Shown here: positions 1 to 7,731 of the stretch, piece after piece | Layout: each line of letters begins with the position of its first letter | Numbering within the stretch: position 1 is the stretch's first letter | Assembly: GCA_900317405.1 (NCBI GenBank) | Contig: ONGP01000015.1 | Span: forward strand, 1-41,094 | Direction: 5' to 3' | DNA length: 41,094 nt | Source: an uncultured Prevotella sp. | GTDB lineage: Bacteria > Bacteroidota > Bacteroidia > Bacteroidales > Bacteroidaceae | The notes under the pieces: generated by a model | Databases searched by the model: none | Told to the model about the DNA's origin: nothing | Seen by the model: the letters and a program-made list of their open reading frames with translations, nothing else | Position numbers and translations under genes: made by a program

Positions 1-712
1 GAGCTTATCAACCTTACCGAGCAGGTTCTCGATGATACCAATCTTAGAAGATACCTTAGAACCACCCATGATGGCAACGAAAGGACGCTTGATGTTAGAC
101 AGTACATTGTCAACAGCCTGAACCTCCTTCTCCATCAGCAGACCCAGCATCTTGTTGTCAGCGTCGAAGTAATCAGCGATAACAGCAGTAGAAGCGTGCT
201 TGCGGTGAGCTGTACCGAAGGCGTCCATTACGTAGCAGTCAGCGTAGCTAGCCAGAGTCTTAGCAAACTCCTTCTGGCTGGCCTTCATTGCCTTCTTAGC
301 CTCGTCGTACTCGGGAGTACCCTTCTCAACACCTACTGGCTTACCCTCTTCCTCAGGATAGTAGCGCAGGTTCTCGAGCAGCAGAGCCTCACCCATCTTC
401 AGAGCCTTGGCAGCATCAGCAGCCTTAGCGCAGTCGGGAGCGAAAGCAACGGGAACACCCAGTGCCTTCTCAACAGCCTCGCGGATCTGACCCAGAGACA
501 GCTTTGGGTTTACCTTACCTTTGGGCTTACCCATGTGGCTCATGATGATAGTAGCACCACCATCAGCCAGAATCTTCTTCAGGGTAGGCAGGGCACCACG
601 GATACGGGTGTCGTCTGTGATCTTACCATTCTCATCGAGGGGTACGTTGAAGTCTACACGTACGATTGCCTTCTTACCGGCAAAGTTGAATTCGTTGGAT
701 ACTAAAAATCAT
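1..712 (-). CDS. pgk: Phosphoglycerate kinase, 5' part (cut by window edge; apparent frameshift at start)
   Basis: This cytoplasmic glycolytic enzyme transfers phosphate from 1,3-bisphosphoglycerate to ADP. About 234 N-terminal codons are visible in one frame from position 702 down to 1; the rest lies outside the window. Recognisable PGK segments are [20 protein letters not shown] at the N-terminus, then [29 protein letters not shown] and [13 protein letters not shown]. The conserved frame has no ATG, GTG or TTG upstream of FNFAGKK and meets a TGA at 709-711. An ATG at 710-712 lies in the neighbouring frame. Removing one of the two G bases at 697-698 joins them and gives a normal start, [15 protein letters not shown] therefore read the gene as starting at 712, with either a sequencing error or a real one-base insertion. 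The family assignment is certain; the start is not. Confidence 0.93.
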
Positions 713-727
713 CGAACAATGAACATT

Positions 728-739
728 GTGCAACGAATA
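728..739 (-). promoter_or_regulatory. Weak candidate promoter of pgk
   Basis: On the minus strand this reads TATTCGTTGCAC, a near match to the Bacteroidetes -7 box (TAnnTTTG, often followed by CAC), about 16 bases before the proposed pgk ATG at 712. It has one mismatch and one extra spacer base, and I see no clear -33 TTTG. Confidence 0.3.
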
Positions 740-794
740 TTTAAATCTTTTTTGCGTAGTATTATAAATAATGTAAGGCTGACTTTACAAATAG

Positions 795-2207
795 TTAGCC
801 AAACAGTGCACGCAGTGCCTCTTCTACTTTGCGAACAGGGTGCAAATGGATTGAATATTTATTCTTGTCGAAGCCCTGAAGGTTGTATTTTGGGATGATC
901 ATATCGGTGAATCCCAGCTTCTCGGCCTCAGCTATGCGCTGTTCAATGCGATTGATGGGACGAACCTCGCCAGAGAGACCAACTTCGCCAGCCATGCACC
1001 AACCAGACTCGATAGGTGTGTCGACATTCGACGAGAGTACTGCAGCGATAACACTGAGGTCCATCGCAAGGTCGGTAACTCGCAGTCCACCAGCGATATT
1101 TACAAACACATCCTTCTGTGCCAACTTAAATCCCACGCGCTTTTCGAGCACTGCAAGCAGCATATTCAATCGGCGCTGATCGAAACCTGTGGCTGAGCGC
1201 TGAGGTGTGCCATATGCCGCAGTAGACACGAGAGCCTGAGTCTCGACCAGGAACGGACGAATGCCCTCGATGGCCGATGTGATGGCGATACCTGATAGTC
1301 CGTCGCGATCCTGTGTGAGCAGCAGTTCCGATGGGTTTGATACTTGTCGCAGACCGTTCTGCTGCATCTCGTAGATGCCCAGTTCGGCAGTAGAACCAAA
1401 GCGGTTCTTGATAGATCGCAGTATGCGATACATATAGTGCTGGTCGCCCTCAAACTGTATGACGGTATCCACTATGTGTTCCAGAATCTTTGGTCCAGCA
1501 AGTGTTCCCTCCTTGGTGATATGGCCAATCAGGATTACAGGCACACCACTGGTCTTGGCAAATCGGAGTAGGGCAGAGGCACACTCGCGCACTTGAGCGA
1601 TAGAGCCTGCGCTCGACTCTACATCCTCAGTCGAGATGGTCTGTATAGAGTCGATGACTATCAACTCTGGCTGTACCTCTTTGATATGGTCGAAGATAGA
1701 TTCGAGCGAATTTTCAGTGAGGAGAAGGAAATTTTCATTCTTTGCAGAGCAAAGCGGCAAAGCCGAGCGTTCTCCCTCCAAGCGCTCTGCTCGCATCTTC
1801 AGCTGATGGGCACTTTCCTCACCACTAACGTAGAGAATCTTCTTCTCAGGCATATTCAGCATGGTTTGCAGCGATAGGGTAGATTTTCCTATACCAGGTT
1901 CGCCCCCCAGTAGTACTATGCTGCCAGGCACGAGTCCACCACCAAGCACACGATTCAACTCTGCATCGTGCATATCGATACGAGGATCGTCTTTCGAACT
2001 GATGTCGCGCAGACGTTGCACCTTGTTCTGTCGCAGTGCATGACCTGCTGTAGCAGCTGCAGTAGTAGCCGCTTGCTGCTTGGTATCGCCTGCTATCTTT
2101 ATCTCCTTAAACGTGTTCCACTGCCCACAGGCGGGGCATTTTCCTATCCACTTGGGCGACTCTTGGCCGCAGTTGGAACATACGTATGCTGTTTTGTCTT
2201 TTGCCAT
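795..2207 (-). CDS. radA: DNA repair/recombination protein RadA (Sms), with a repeat-derived insert
   Basis: RadA is a RecA-like ATPase that helps process recombination intermediates and branch migration in the cytoplasm. The 470-residue product has an N-terminal zinc finger (Cys10, Cys13, Cys24, Cys27), a Walker A motif GEPGIGKST at about 102-110, the RadA-specific KNRFG motif near 267, and a Lon-protease-like C-terminal domain (QKDVFVNIAGGLRVTD, GEVGLSGEVRP). The ATG at 2207 follows a promoter box almost directly, so the leader is very short. Compared with the E. coli and Bacteroides proteins as I remember them, the segment after MRAERL (residues 144-158) is roughly nine residues longer. 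That segment is encoded by the double-hairpin repeat at 1736-1769. All core motifs are intact, so the protein is probably functional. Confidence 0.95.
   Translation of the reverse strand: MAKDKTAYVCSNCGQESPKWIGKCPACGQWNTFKEIKIAGDTKQQAATTAAATAGHALRQNKVQRLRDISSKDDPRIDMHDAELNRVLGGGLVPGSIVLLGGEPGIGKSTLSLQTMLNMPEKKILYVSGEESAHQLKMRAERLEGERSALPLCSAKNENFLLLTENSLESIFDHIKEVQPELIVIDSIQTISTEDVESSAGSIAQVRECASALLRFAKTSGVPVILIGHITKEGTLAGPKILEHIVDTVIQFEGDQHYMYRILRSIKNRFGSTAELGIYEMQQNGLRQVSNPSELLLTQDRDGLSGIAITSAIEGIRPFLVETQALVSTAAYGTPQRSATGFDQRRLNMLLAVLEKRVGFKLAQKDVFVNIAGGLRVTDLAMDLSVIAAVLSSNVDTPIESGWCMAGEVGLSGEVRPINRIEQRIAEAEKLGFTDMIIPKYNLQGFDKNKYSIHLHPVRKVEEALRALFG
1736..1769. repeat. Double-hairpin repeat, copy 1, in frame inside radA
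   Basis: This 34-base segment matches 25012-25045 at 31 of 34 positions. It contains two adjacent stem-loops: CTTTGC-AGA-GCAAAG and CGGC-AAA-GCCG. Relative to the other copy, one substitution pair in the first stem is compensatory (T-A here, G-C there) and the third difference is in the loop. Here it is translated as part of RadA (about residues 147-158) without breaking the frame. It resembles REP-like or palindromic mobile repeats in general; I cannot assign it to a named family. Confidence 0.7.
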
Positions 2208-2215
2208 AATGGTTG

Positions 2216-2223
2216 CAAAGGTA
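2216..2223 (-). promoter_or_regulatory. radA promoter -7 box
   Basis: The minus strand reads TACCTTTG followed by CA, an exact match to the Bacteroidetes -7 consensus TAnnTTTG, nine bases before the radA ATG at 2207. No well-spaced -33 TTTG is visible. The divergent promoter at 2266 shares the A/T-rich stretch 2224-2265. Confidence 0.7.
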
Positions 2224-2265
2224 ATAAAAAAAGCAAAAAAAAGAAGCTTTTTTTGAAAAAATCAG

Positions 2266-2273
2266 TACCTTTG
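2266..2273 (+). promoter_or_regulatory. Promoter -7 box of the substrate-binding lipoprotein/TPR unit
   Basis: TACCTTTG followed by CAC is an exact match to the Bacteroidetes -7 box, ten bases before the ATG at 2283. It faces away from the radA box across an A-rich spacer, so the two units have divergent, closely packed promoters. Confidence 0.75.
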
Positions 2274-2282
2274 CACCCGATT

Positions 2283-3203
2283 ATGAAGAATTTAGTTTTA
2301 GCATTCATAGCTCTCGTGATGCTCGCTGCTTGCGGACAATCGTACGAAGAGACCAAGCGCTTGACACGTGCCCAGCGCCTAAAGATGTGGCGTGAGGATT
2401 CGGCTGCACTCAAGATTGCCGTGATACCTACACTCGACTGCCTGCCTGTATACGTGGCCAAAGATCGACAGATGTTTGATACGGCAGTAGATATCCGACT
2501 GAAGCGATACAATGCACAGATGGATGTAGACACTGCCCTGATTCGTGGTCGTGCTGAGGGGGCAATCACTGACCTTGTGCGTGCAGAGAAGATGATAAAG
2601 GAGGGTACACCTCTGCGATATGCCGCTGCCACCAATGCCTATTGGTTGATGATAAGCCAGCGCCAACTACGTATCACTAACTTTAAGCATCTCGACGACA
2701 AGATGCTGGCTATGACTCGATATTCTGTAACGGATATGCTGGGCGATATGGCAGTGGATAGCGCCAAGCTGGCCCCAGAGCGTGTGTTCCGTATACAGAT
2801 AAACGATGTGAACATTCGACTGAAGATGCTTGAGAACAACGAGATGGACGCCATGTTGCTGACAGAGCCACAGGCATCGCAGGCACTTATGAAGAAGCAC
2901 TATGTGATGATGGACACTCGCAAGCAGGATATGCAGATGGGTGCACTCGTGTTCCGCACCAAGAATATGGGCGACCAGAATCGTAAGCGCCAGATGGATG
3001 TATTCATGAAGGGATACAAGCAGGCTTGCGATTCAATCAATCACTACGGTGTAAAGCACTATCGCGAGATACTTAAGAAGTACTACGGACTTAACTCCCA
3101 GGCCATCGACGCCCTGCCTGATTCGCTCAAGTTTACCTACCAGGCACCACGACAGAAGGATATCGACTGCGCTAAGCGCTGGCTTGAAAAGAAGAAAAAG
3201 TAA
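2283..3203 (+). CDS. Solute-binding lipoprotein of the NMT1/SsuA-like type
   Basis: This is a 306-residue product with an N-terminal lipoprotein signal (lipobox LAAC, Cys17). The body resembles periplasmic binding proteins of the nitrate/taurine/thiamine-precursor class: KIAVIPTLDCLPVYVAKDRQMF is the usual first strand and helix, and DAMLLTEPQA matches the hinge region of that fold. Such proteins capture a small molecule for an ABC importer, but no permease or ATPase gene lies nearby, so the ligand and partner are unknown. An in-frame extension upstream to 1968 is open but overlaps radA; I chose 2283 because it begins a clean signal peptide ten bases after a canonical promoter box. The TPR gene follows after three bases, which suggests one transcript. 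Confidence 0.75.
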   Translation: MKNLVLAFIALVMLAACGQSYEETKRLTRAQRLKMWREDSAALKIAVIPTLDCLPVYVAKDRQMFDTAVDIRLKRYNAQMDVDTALIRGRAEGAITDLVRAEKMIKEGTPLRYAAATNAYWLMISQRQLRITNFKHLDDKMLAMTRYSVTDMLGDMAVDSAKLAPERVFRIQINDVNIRLKMLENNEMDAMLLTEPQASQALMKKHYVMMDTRKQDMQMGALVFRTKNMGDQNRKRQMDVFMKGYKQACDSINHYGVKHYREILKKYYGLNSQAIDALPDSLKFTYQAPRQKDIDCAKRWLEKKKK

Positions 3204-3206
3204 ACA

Positions 3207-5390
3207 ATGAAACAAGACGAATTACTATCATCGATAAGCGCTGATATAGAGGTACGCGACCTGTGGCGGGCCATCAAGCATATGGAGAACTACCTGGCCC
3301 TGCATCCGCACCAGATAAACTCCGACCGACTTTTTGCCATCAAGACCGACTACCAGATGATGATGGACTACTGGCGAAAAGGCTATAAGGATCCACAACA
3401 GCCACAGCAGTACGAGAAACTGCTGCATCGCATGTATGTGCTCTATGCCAATGTTACTACCAATGCGCGAGTGCTGCAGTCGCCACTGCTGGCTTCGCTT
3501 CTGATGAAGGTCCACATGAGTCCTCGCGACTGGTCGATACAAGTGGTGCGCGAACAGCTGGAATCGTTTGTTTCGGATATAGCTATGCTCGACCTAGAGC
3601 CCAAGCATACAGCCCAGGAGCGTCGTAAGAATCTGCATCGCCAGCATCACCAACTGCTGAGCGAACTCTTTGCCTACATACTTACAGCCGACCTGTGGAG
3701 CGACGGACAGGGCGAGGAGATAGAGCAGCTATTGCTATCGCCCACAGTCGATTCTTTCGATCAGCAGGTCATCATCAGCGCCATCACTCTGGCAGCTATG
3801 AACTGCTACGATATGGTGAAGTTCCGCACCCTGATACATGTGTACCAGCAGGCCTCAGACCAGTATGTGCGCCAGCGTGCTTTGGTGGGATGGGTGTTCT
3901 CGATAGACGAAGGCGTAGAGGAATTCCTGTTCCCTGAGATGAGTGAGCTTGTAAGAGCCACACTGCAGGATACCGAGTGCATGAAGGAGTTTGTAGAACT
4001 GCAGAAACAGGTGTACTTCTGTCTGGGTGCCGACGAAGATCGCGACGTGATACAGAAGGAGATAATGCCCGATATGATAAAGGGTCAGAATCTGAACATA
4101 ACACGTGGTGGTGTGCTGGAACAAGACGAAGAAGCTATGCTCAACGATATATTGCACCCAGGCGAGGATGAGGAGAAACTAGAGAAGATGGAGGCTGGTT
4201 TCCGTAAGATGGTAGACATGCAGAAGCAAGGCTCTGATATCTATTTCGGAGGTTTCTCGCAGATGAAGCGATTCCCGTTCTTCAATGAGATTATCAACTG
4301 GTTTACACCTTATTATATAGATCACCCAGGTATAGCACAGGCTGTTGAGAAGTTTGGCGGCGAGACTTTCCTAAAGAGAATTCTGGACTATGGTCCATTC
4401 TGCAACAGCGACAAATACTCGTTTGTGCTTGCCTTCGAGACTGTGCTAAATCAGATACCACAGAACGTGCGCGAGATGCTGAACAGAGGTGAGGCCGAGA
4501 TGGTGCAGAAGATGGATGATGCAGAGATGAATACTCCTGCATATATCCGACGTATATACCTGCAGGACCTGTTCCGTTTCTTCCGTCTTAATCCTGTGCG
4601 CAATGAGTTCCGCAATATATTTGGCGAATACTCTCGCAAGTGCCTGTTTATTAAATATCCTTTGCTCGAAGGAACAGACCACCAGGCTTATTATAAGGAG
4701 ATTGCCACATTCCTCATCAAGCGCAATCGCAAGGATGACGCTGAGAGACTGATGAGATCGTACTATGATGATCAGTATAAGGACTACGACTACCACATGC
4801 TGATGGCATATCTGGAAGTGGATTCTAAGTTGCACTACGAGATGGCGCTGAAGCTGAACCCAGACAGCGAGCGTGCACTGTCAGGCTTGGGCCGACTGTT
4901 GTTCGCAGATGAGTACTACGATCAGGCTCTGAATGTGTACAACCAGTTGGTTGAGATTAATCCTGATAAGAAGTCATATCAGCTCAACAAGTCGGTATGT
5001 CTTACCAACCTGCAGCGTTATGATGAGGCCGAACAGATACTGTTTAAGCTTAACTACGAGGATGCCGTCAATCTGAATGTAGCTCGCGTGTTGGCCTGGA
5101 CGCTTACCTGCAATGGTAAATACGAACAGGCCGGACGACTATACGACCAACTGATGGCTGAGGAGAAACCAGCTGCCGACGATTGGAGCAATTATGGTTA
5201 CTACCTGTGGTTCTCAGGCAAGATTACAGAGGCTGCTGACTGTTTCCGCAGATACGTAGTTGATAACTTTACTCCTGAGTATAGATGGGGCGAAAGCTAT
5301 CATATCACACGTCGTGAGCGTAAACTCTGCGAAGCAAAAGGCATCACTGATGAGGAGATTCAGATGATGACCGACTTGATCGACCTCTAG
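3207..5390 (+). CDS. Tetratricopeptide-repeat protein
   Basis: This large (727-residue) soluble protein has no signal peptide or membrane segment. The C-terminal third, from about residue 545 to 690, has helical repeats of TPR type, for example ALKLNPDSERALSGLGRLLF, then YDQALNVYNQLVEINPDKKS, YDEAEQILFKLNYEDA and YEQAGRLYDQLMAEEKP. The N-terminal two thirds are helical and charged and I recognise no named domain. TPRs usually act as protein-protein scaffolds; the partner is unknown. It starts three bases after the lipoprotein stop, so co-expression is likely. Its last 47 bases overlap the 3' end of the acyltransferase gene on the opposite strand. Confidence 0.8.
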   Translation: MKQDELLSSISADIEVRDLWRAIKHMENYLALHPHQINSDRLFAIKTDYQMMMDYWRKGYKDPQQPQQYEKLLHRMYVLYANVTTNARVLQSPLLASLLMKVHMSPRDWSIQVVREQLESFVSDIAMLDLEPKHTAQERRKNLHRQHHQLLSELFAYILTADLWSDGQGEEIEQLLLSPTVDSFDQQVIISAITLAAMNCYDMVKFRTLIHVYQQASDQYVRQRALVGWVFSIDEGVEEFLFPEMSELVRATLQDTECMKEFVELQKQVYFCLGADEDRDVIQKEIMPDMIKGQNLNITRGGVLEQDEEAMLNDILHPGEDEEKLEKMEAGFRKMVDMQKQGSDIYFGGFSQMKRFPFFNEIINWFTPYYIDHPGIAQAVEKFGGETFLKRILDYGPFCNSDKYSFVLAFETVLNQIPQNVREMLNRGEAEMVQKMDDAEMNTPAYIRRIYLQDLFRFFRLNPVRNEFRNIFGEYSRKCLFIKYPLLEGTDHQAYYKEIATFLIKRNRKDDAERLMRSYYDDQYKDYDYHMLMAYLEVDSKLHYEMALKLNPDSERALSGLGRLLFADEYYDQALNVYNQLVEINPDKKSYQLNKSVCLTNLQRYDEAEQILFKLNYEDAVNLNVARVLAWTLTCNGKYEQAGRLYDQLMAEEKPAADDWSNYGYYLWFSGKITEAADCFRRYVVDNFTPEYRWGESYHITRRERKLCEAKGITDEEIQMMTDLIDL

Positions 5391-6489
5391 TCTTCAGCTT
5401 TTCTACTGCCCATGTTCCTAATAATGGTATACCTACACCAGCGATGGTGTAGAGTATCCAGAACATGTCTTCCTGCGAGTGTTCGTGGATAACCATATGG
5501 CATCCTATCTGCTTGAAATCCAGACCGTAATACCATATCTTTATCAGACTCACCACCTTGTAGGATATGATGTGGAAGATAAAGATGTTCAGAGTGTGGT
5601 CGCCTGTATATACCAGGAATCGTTTTATCCATGTGTCCTTCTTGTCGATGAGCATACTGATGTTGTAGGTCATCAGGAATCCCAACAGTGCTGGAACGGG
5701 CAGCGACAGGAATTGGGTGTAGGTAGAGCGCCAGTTCATGTTGGCTATCAGATAGTGCGAGAACAGATATACTATCACACCAAACACCACGCTCAGTGCC
5801 AGTTTTACTCCGTCGTTGTGTGTAAGCTTGTTGTACTGCTCAACCCACTGGCGGAAGATGAATCCGCATCCAAAGAAGAAGCAACCCATCAAGTCGCGAT
5901 AACCGCCCTGAACCAGAGTGATAATCTTCAGTCCCTCGTAGGTTTTCCATCCGCAGAGTATCAGCAGTATGACACAGACCAGGTAGGGGATATACTTCTT
6001 GTATCTGTCGGCCTTGATGGTGATGTCCATCACCTTATATATAATAAGGTATAGTATGCTGGCCACAAACAGTCCGCGGAAGAACCAGAACGCACCACAT
6101 AGGAATGCATCATATCCAGCCATCGACGTAACGATGGTCCACAGGTTCTGCTGTATGTTGTGCCAACTGTAGGGGTGGGTCACTCCGCCCATCTCGTTGC
6201 CGTAGGTCTCATTCAGTATTCCTATCTTGAACATCAGGTTGTGGATGGCCAGAAAGAATACGCTCCACTTTACGAATGGCACATAGAGTCCCTTAATACG
6301 CTTCTTCACAAATGTAGCCTCGTCGTTCAGATACTTCAGCGAGAAGAAGTAGCCTGCCGTAATAAAGAATAGCGGCATGTGAAACTCGAAGATAAACGCA
6401 TTGAGCGCACCTGGAGCTTCGGCATGGGCTATCACCATCAGTATGATGGCTATACCCTTGGCTATCGATATCACCGTGTTTCTGTTCAT
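5344..6489 (-). CDS. Acyltransferase-3 family membrane protein
   Basis: This integral membrane protein of 381 residues belongs to the AT3 family (OafA/NodX type), which O-acetylates or otherwise acylates cell-surface sugars. The start MNRNTVISIAKGIAIILMVI followed by HAEAPG and FEFHMPLFFITAGYFF is the hallmark first helix, catalytic-type His and loop, and about ten hydrophobic segments follow. It is the last gene of the kdsA chain: its ATG at 6489 lies six bases past the stop of the phospholipase D-like gene. The hydrophilic tail (about 15 residues rich in Ser and Arg) is encoded by the antisense of the TPR gene's last codons. The operon context suggests modification of LPS or another envelope glycan; the acceptor cannot be told from sequence. 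Confidence 0.82.
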   Translation of the reverse strand: MNRNTVISIAKGIAIILMVIAHAEAPGALNAFIFEFHMPLFFITAGYFFSLKYLNDEATFVKKRIKGLYVPFVKWSVFFLAIHNLMFKIGILNETYGNEMGGVTHPYSWHNIQQNLWTIVTSMAGYDAFLCGAFWFFRGLFVASILYLIIYKVMDITIKADRYKKYIPYLVCVILLILCGWKTYEGLKIITLVQGGYRDLMGCFFFGCGFIFRQWVEQYNKLTHNDGVKLALSVVFGVIVYLFSHYLIANMNWRSTYTQFLSLPVPALLGFLMTYNISMLIDKKDTWIKRFLVYTGDHTLNIFIFHIISYKVVSLIKIWYYGLDFKQIGCHMVIHEHSQEDMFWILYTIAGVGIPLLGTWAVEKLKTRGRSSRSSSESPHQ

Positions 6490-6495
6490 ACGCTA

Positions 6496-7731
6496 TTATA
6501 GGAATGGTGATAACAGATTAGCAAACCATCCGCGGAACTTCTGCCAGCCTGTGCGGAAGTTGTTCCACTCTTCAGGGGTTAGCTTTACGCTCTTCTTGGT
6601 GTCACGGATAAACATATCCTGCAGTTCCTGCGTTATCTTCTGGTTTACGATAAGTGCATTCACCTCGTAGTCGAATCGCAGACTGCGAGCATCCAGGTTG
6701 GTGCTGCCCACTGTGCAGAATTTACCGTCTACCATCATTATCTTGGAGTGGTGGAATCCTGGCTGATACAGCCATACGTTTGCACCTCGCTTCATCAACT
6801 TATGCACATTGTAGTACACAGCATCAGGCGTGAGTGGTATGTCGCTCTTGGCCGATACCAGAATGTCTACCTTCACTCCACGATCGATGGCACGATGTAT
6901 GGCCTTCTTTACTGATGGCGTCAGGGTGAAGTATGGGTTGATTATCTGGATAGAATCCTGAGCATCGTCGAGTGAGTTGATGTACAGTTGACGCATTATC
7001 TTGTTGGTTTTGTTGGGTTCGCGATTCACTATGCCCACAGTCATGTCGCCCTTCTTCTCGCCACGATAATACTTCTGGTCCCTTAGGTGTTCGTTGGTTA
7101 CTTTTAGCCATATGCGTGCGAAGATATCCTGCAGCTCATCCACCACAGGCCCCTCTATGCGACAGTGCATATCGCGCCATTCGCCCACCTGCTCTGTGCC
7201 CACTATGTAGTAGTCGGCCACGTTCATTCCGCCTGTATAGGCTATGTGTCCGTCGATAACTACTATCTTGCGATGGTCTCTGGGCCAGATGTGGTTTACC
7301 CATGGGAAACGCACTGGGTCGAACTCGTGTATGTCGATACTGTCGTTGCGCAGACTCTGAATGTGATGTTTCTTCAGCGGACGATTGTTTGAATCGTTGC
7401 CGAATCCATCAAACAGCGCACGCACCTCAACACCCTGCTTACGTTTCTCGCGCAGAATGTCGAACAGCAGCGATGCTATCGAGTCATTGCGGAAGTTGAA
7501 GTACTCCAGGTGCACGCTGCTCTTGGCATTGCGTATGTCCTCGAACATCATCTCAAACTTCTCGCGGCCAGACATTATCAGTCTTACCTCATTACCATCA
7601 TAGAACTTTACGCCCGCAACACCCATCTGATCCATGATACGTGAATCAGAACCTCGGGCTTGTCCAATCAGAGAAATCATCAGGAATAGTATGGTGACTA
7701 TTCCTGACAGATATTGCTTTCTTATAATCAT
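6496..7731 (-). CDS. Secreted phospholipase D / cardiolipin synthase-like protein
   Basis: The 411-residue protein begins with a hydrophobic signal or anchor (about residues 7-25). It carries two HKD motifs, HRKIVVID near residue 152 with a following GGMN, and HSKIMMVD near 327 with GSTNLDARS. Two HKD half-sites in one chain define the PLD superfamily, and this layout fits bacterial cardiolipin synthases, which join two phosphatidylglycerols, or surface phospholipases. The usual pair of N-terminal membrane helices of ClsA is absent, so it looks more like the ClsB/ClsC or secreted type. Its ATG at 7731 overlaps the regulator's TGA in an ATGA, indicating translational coupling. All catalytic His, Lys and Asp residues are present. 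Confidence 0.85.
   Translation of the reverse strand: MIIRKQYLSGIVTILFLMISLIGQARGSDSRIMDQMGVAGVKFYDGNEVRLIMSGREKFEMMFEDIRNAKSSVHLEYFNFRNDSIASLLFDILREKRKQGVEVRALFDGFGNDSNNRPLKKHHIQSLRNDSIDIHEFDPVRFPWVNHIWPRDHRKIVVIDGHIAYTGGMNVADYYIVGTEQVGEWRDMHCRIEGPVVDELQDIFARIWLKVTNEHLRDQKYYRGEKKGDMTVGIVNREPNKTNKIMRQLYINSLDDAQDSIQIINPYFTLTPSVKKAIHRAIDRGVKVDILVSAKSDIPLTPDAVYYNVHKLMKRGANVWLYQPGFHHSKIMMVDGKFCTVGSTNLDARSLRFDYEVNALIVNQKITQELQDMFIRDTKKSVKLTPEEWNNFRTGWQKFRGWFANLLSPFL

Noticed and set aside
777-800. Possible terminator hairpin at the radA 3' end (GGCT...AGCC with an inner ACT/AGT)
   Set aside because: The stem has a mismatch, overlaps the radA stop codon and is not followed by a T-run on the minus strand.
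1968-2282. In-frame upstream extension of the solute-binding lipoprotein gene
   Set aside because: It overlaps radA and both divergent promoters, and removes the signal peptide from the N-terminus.
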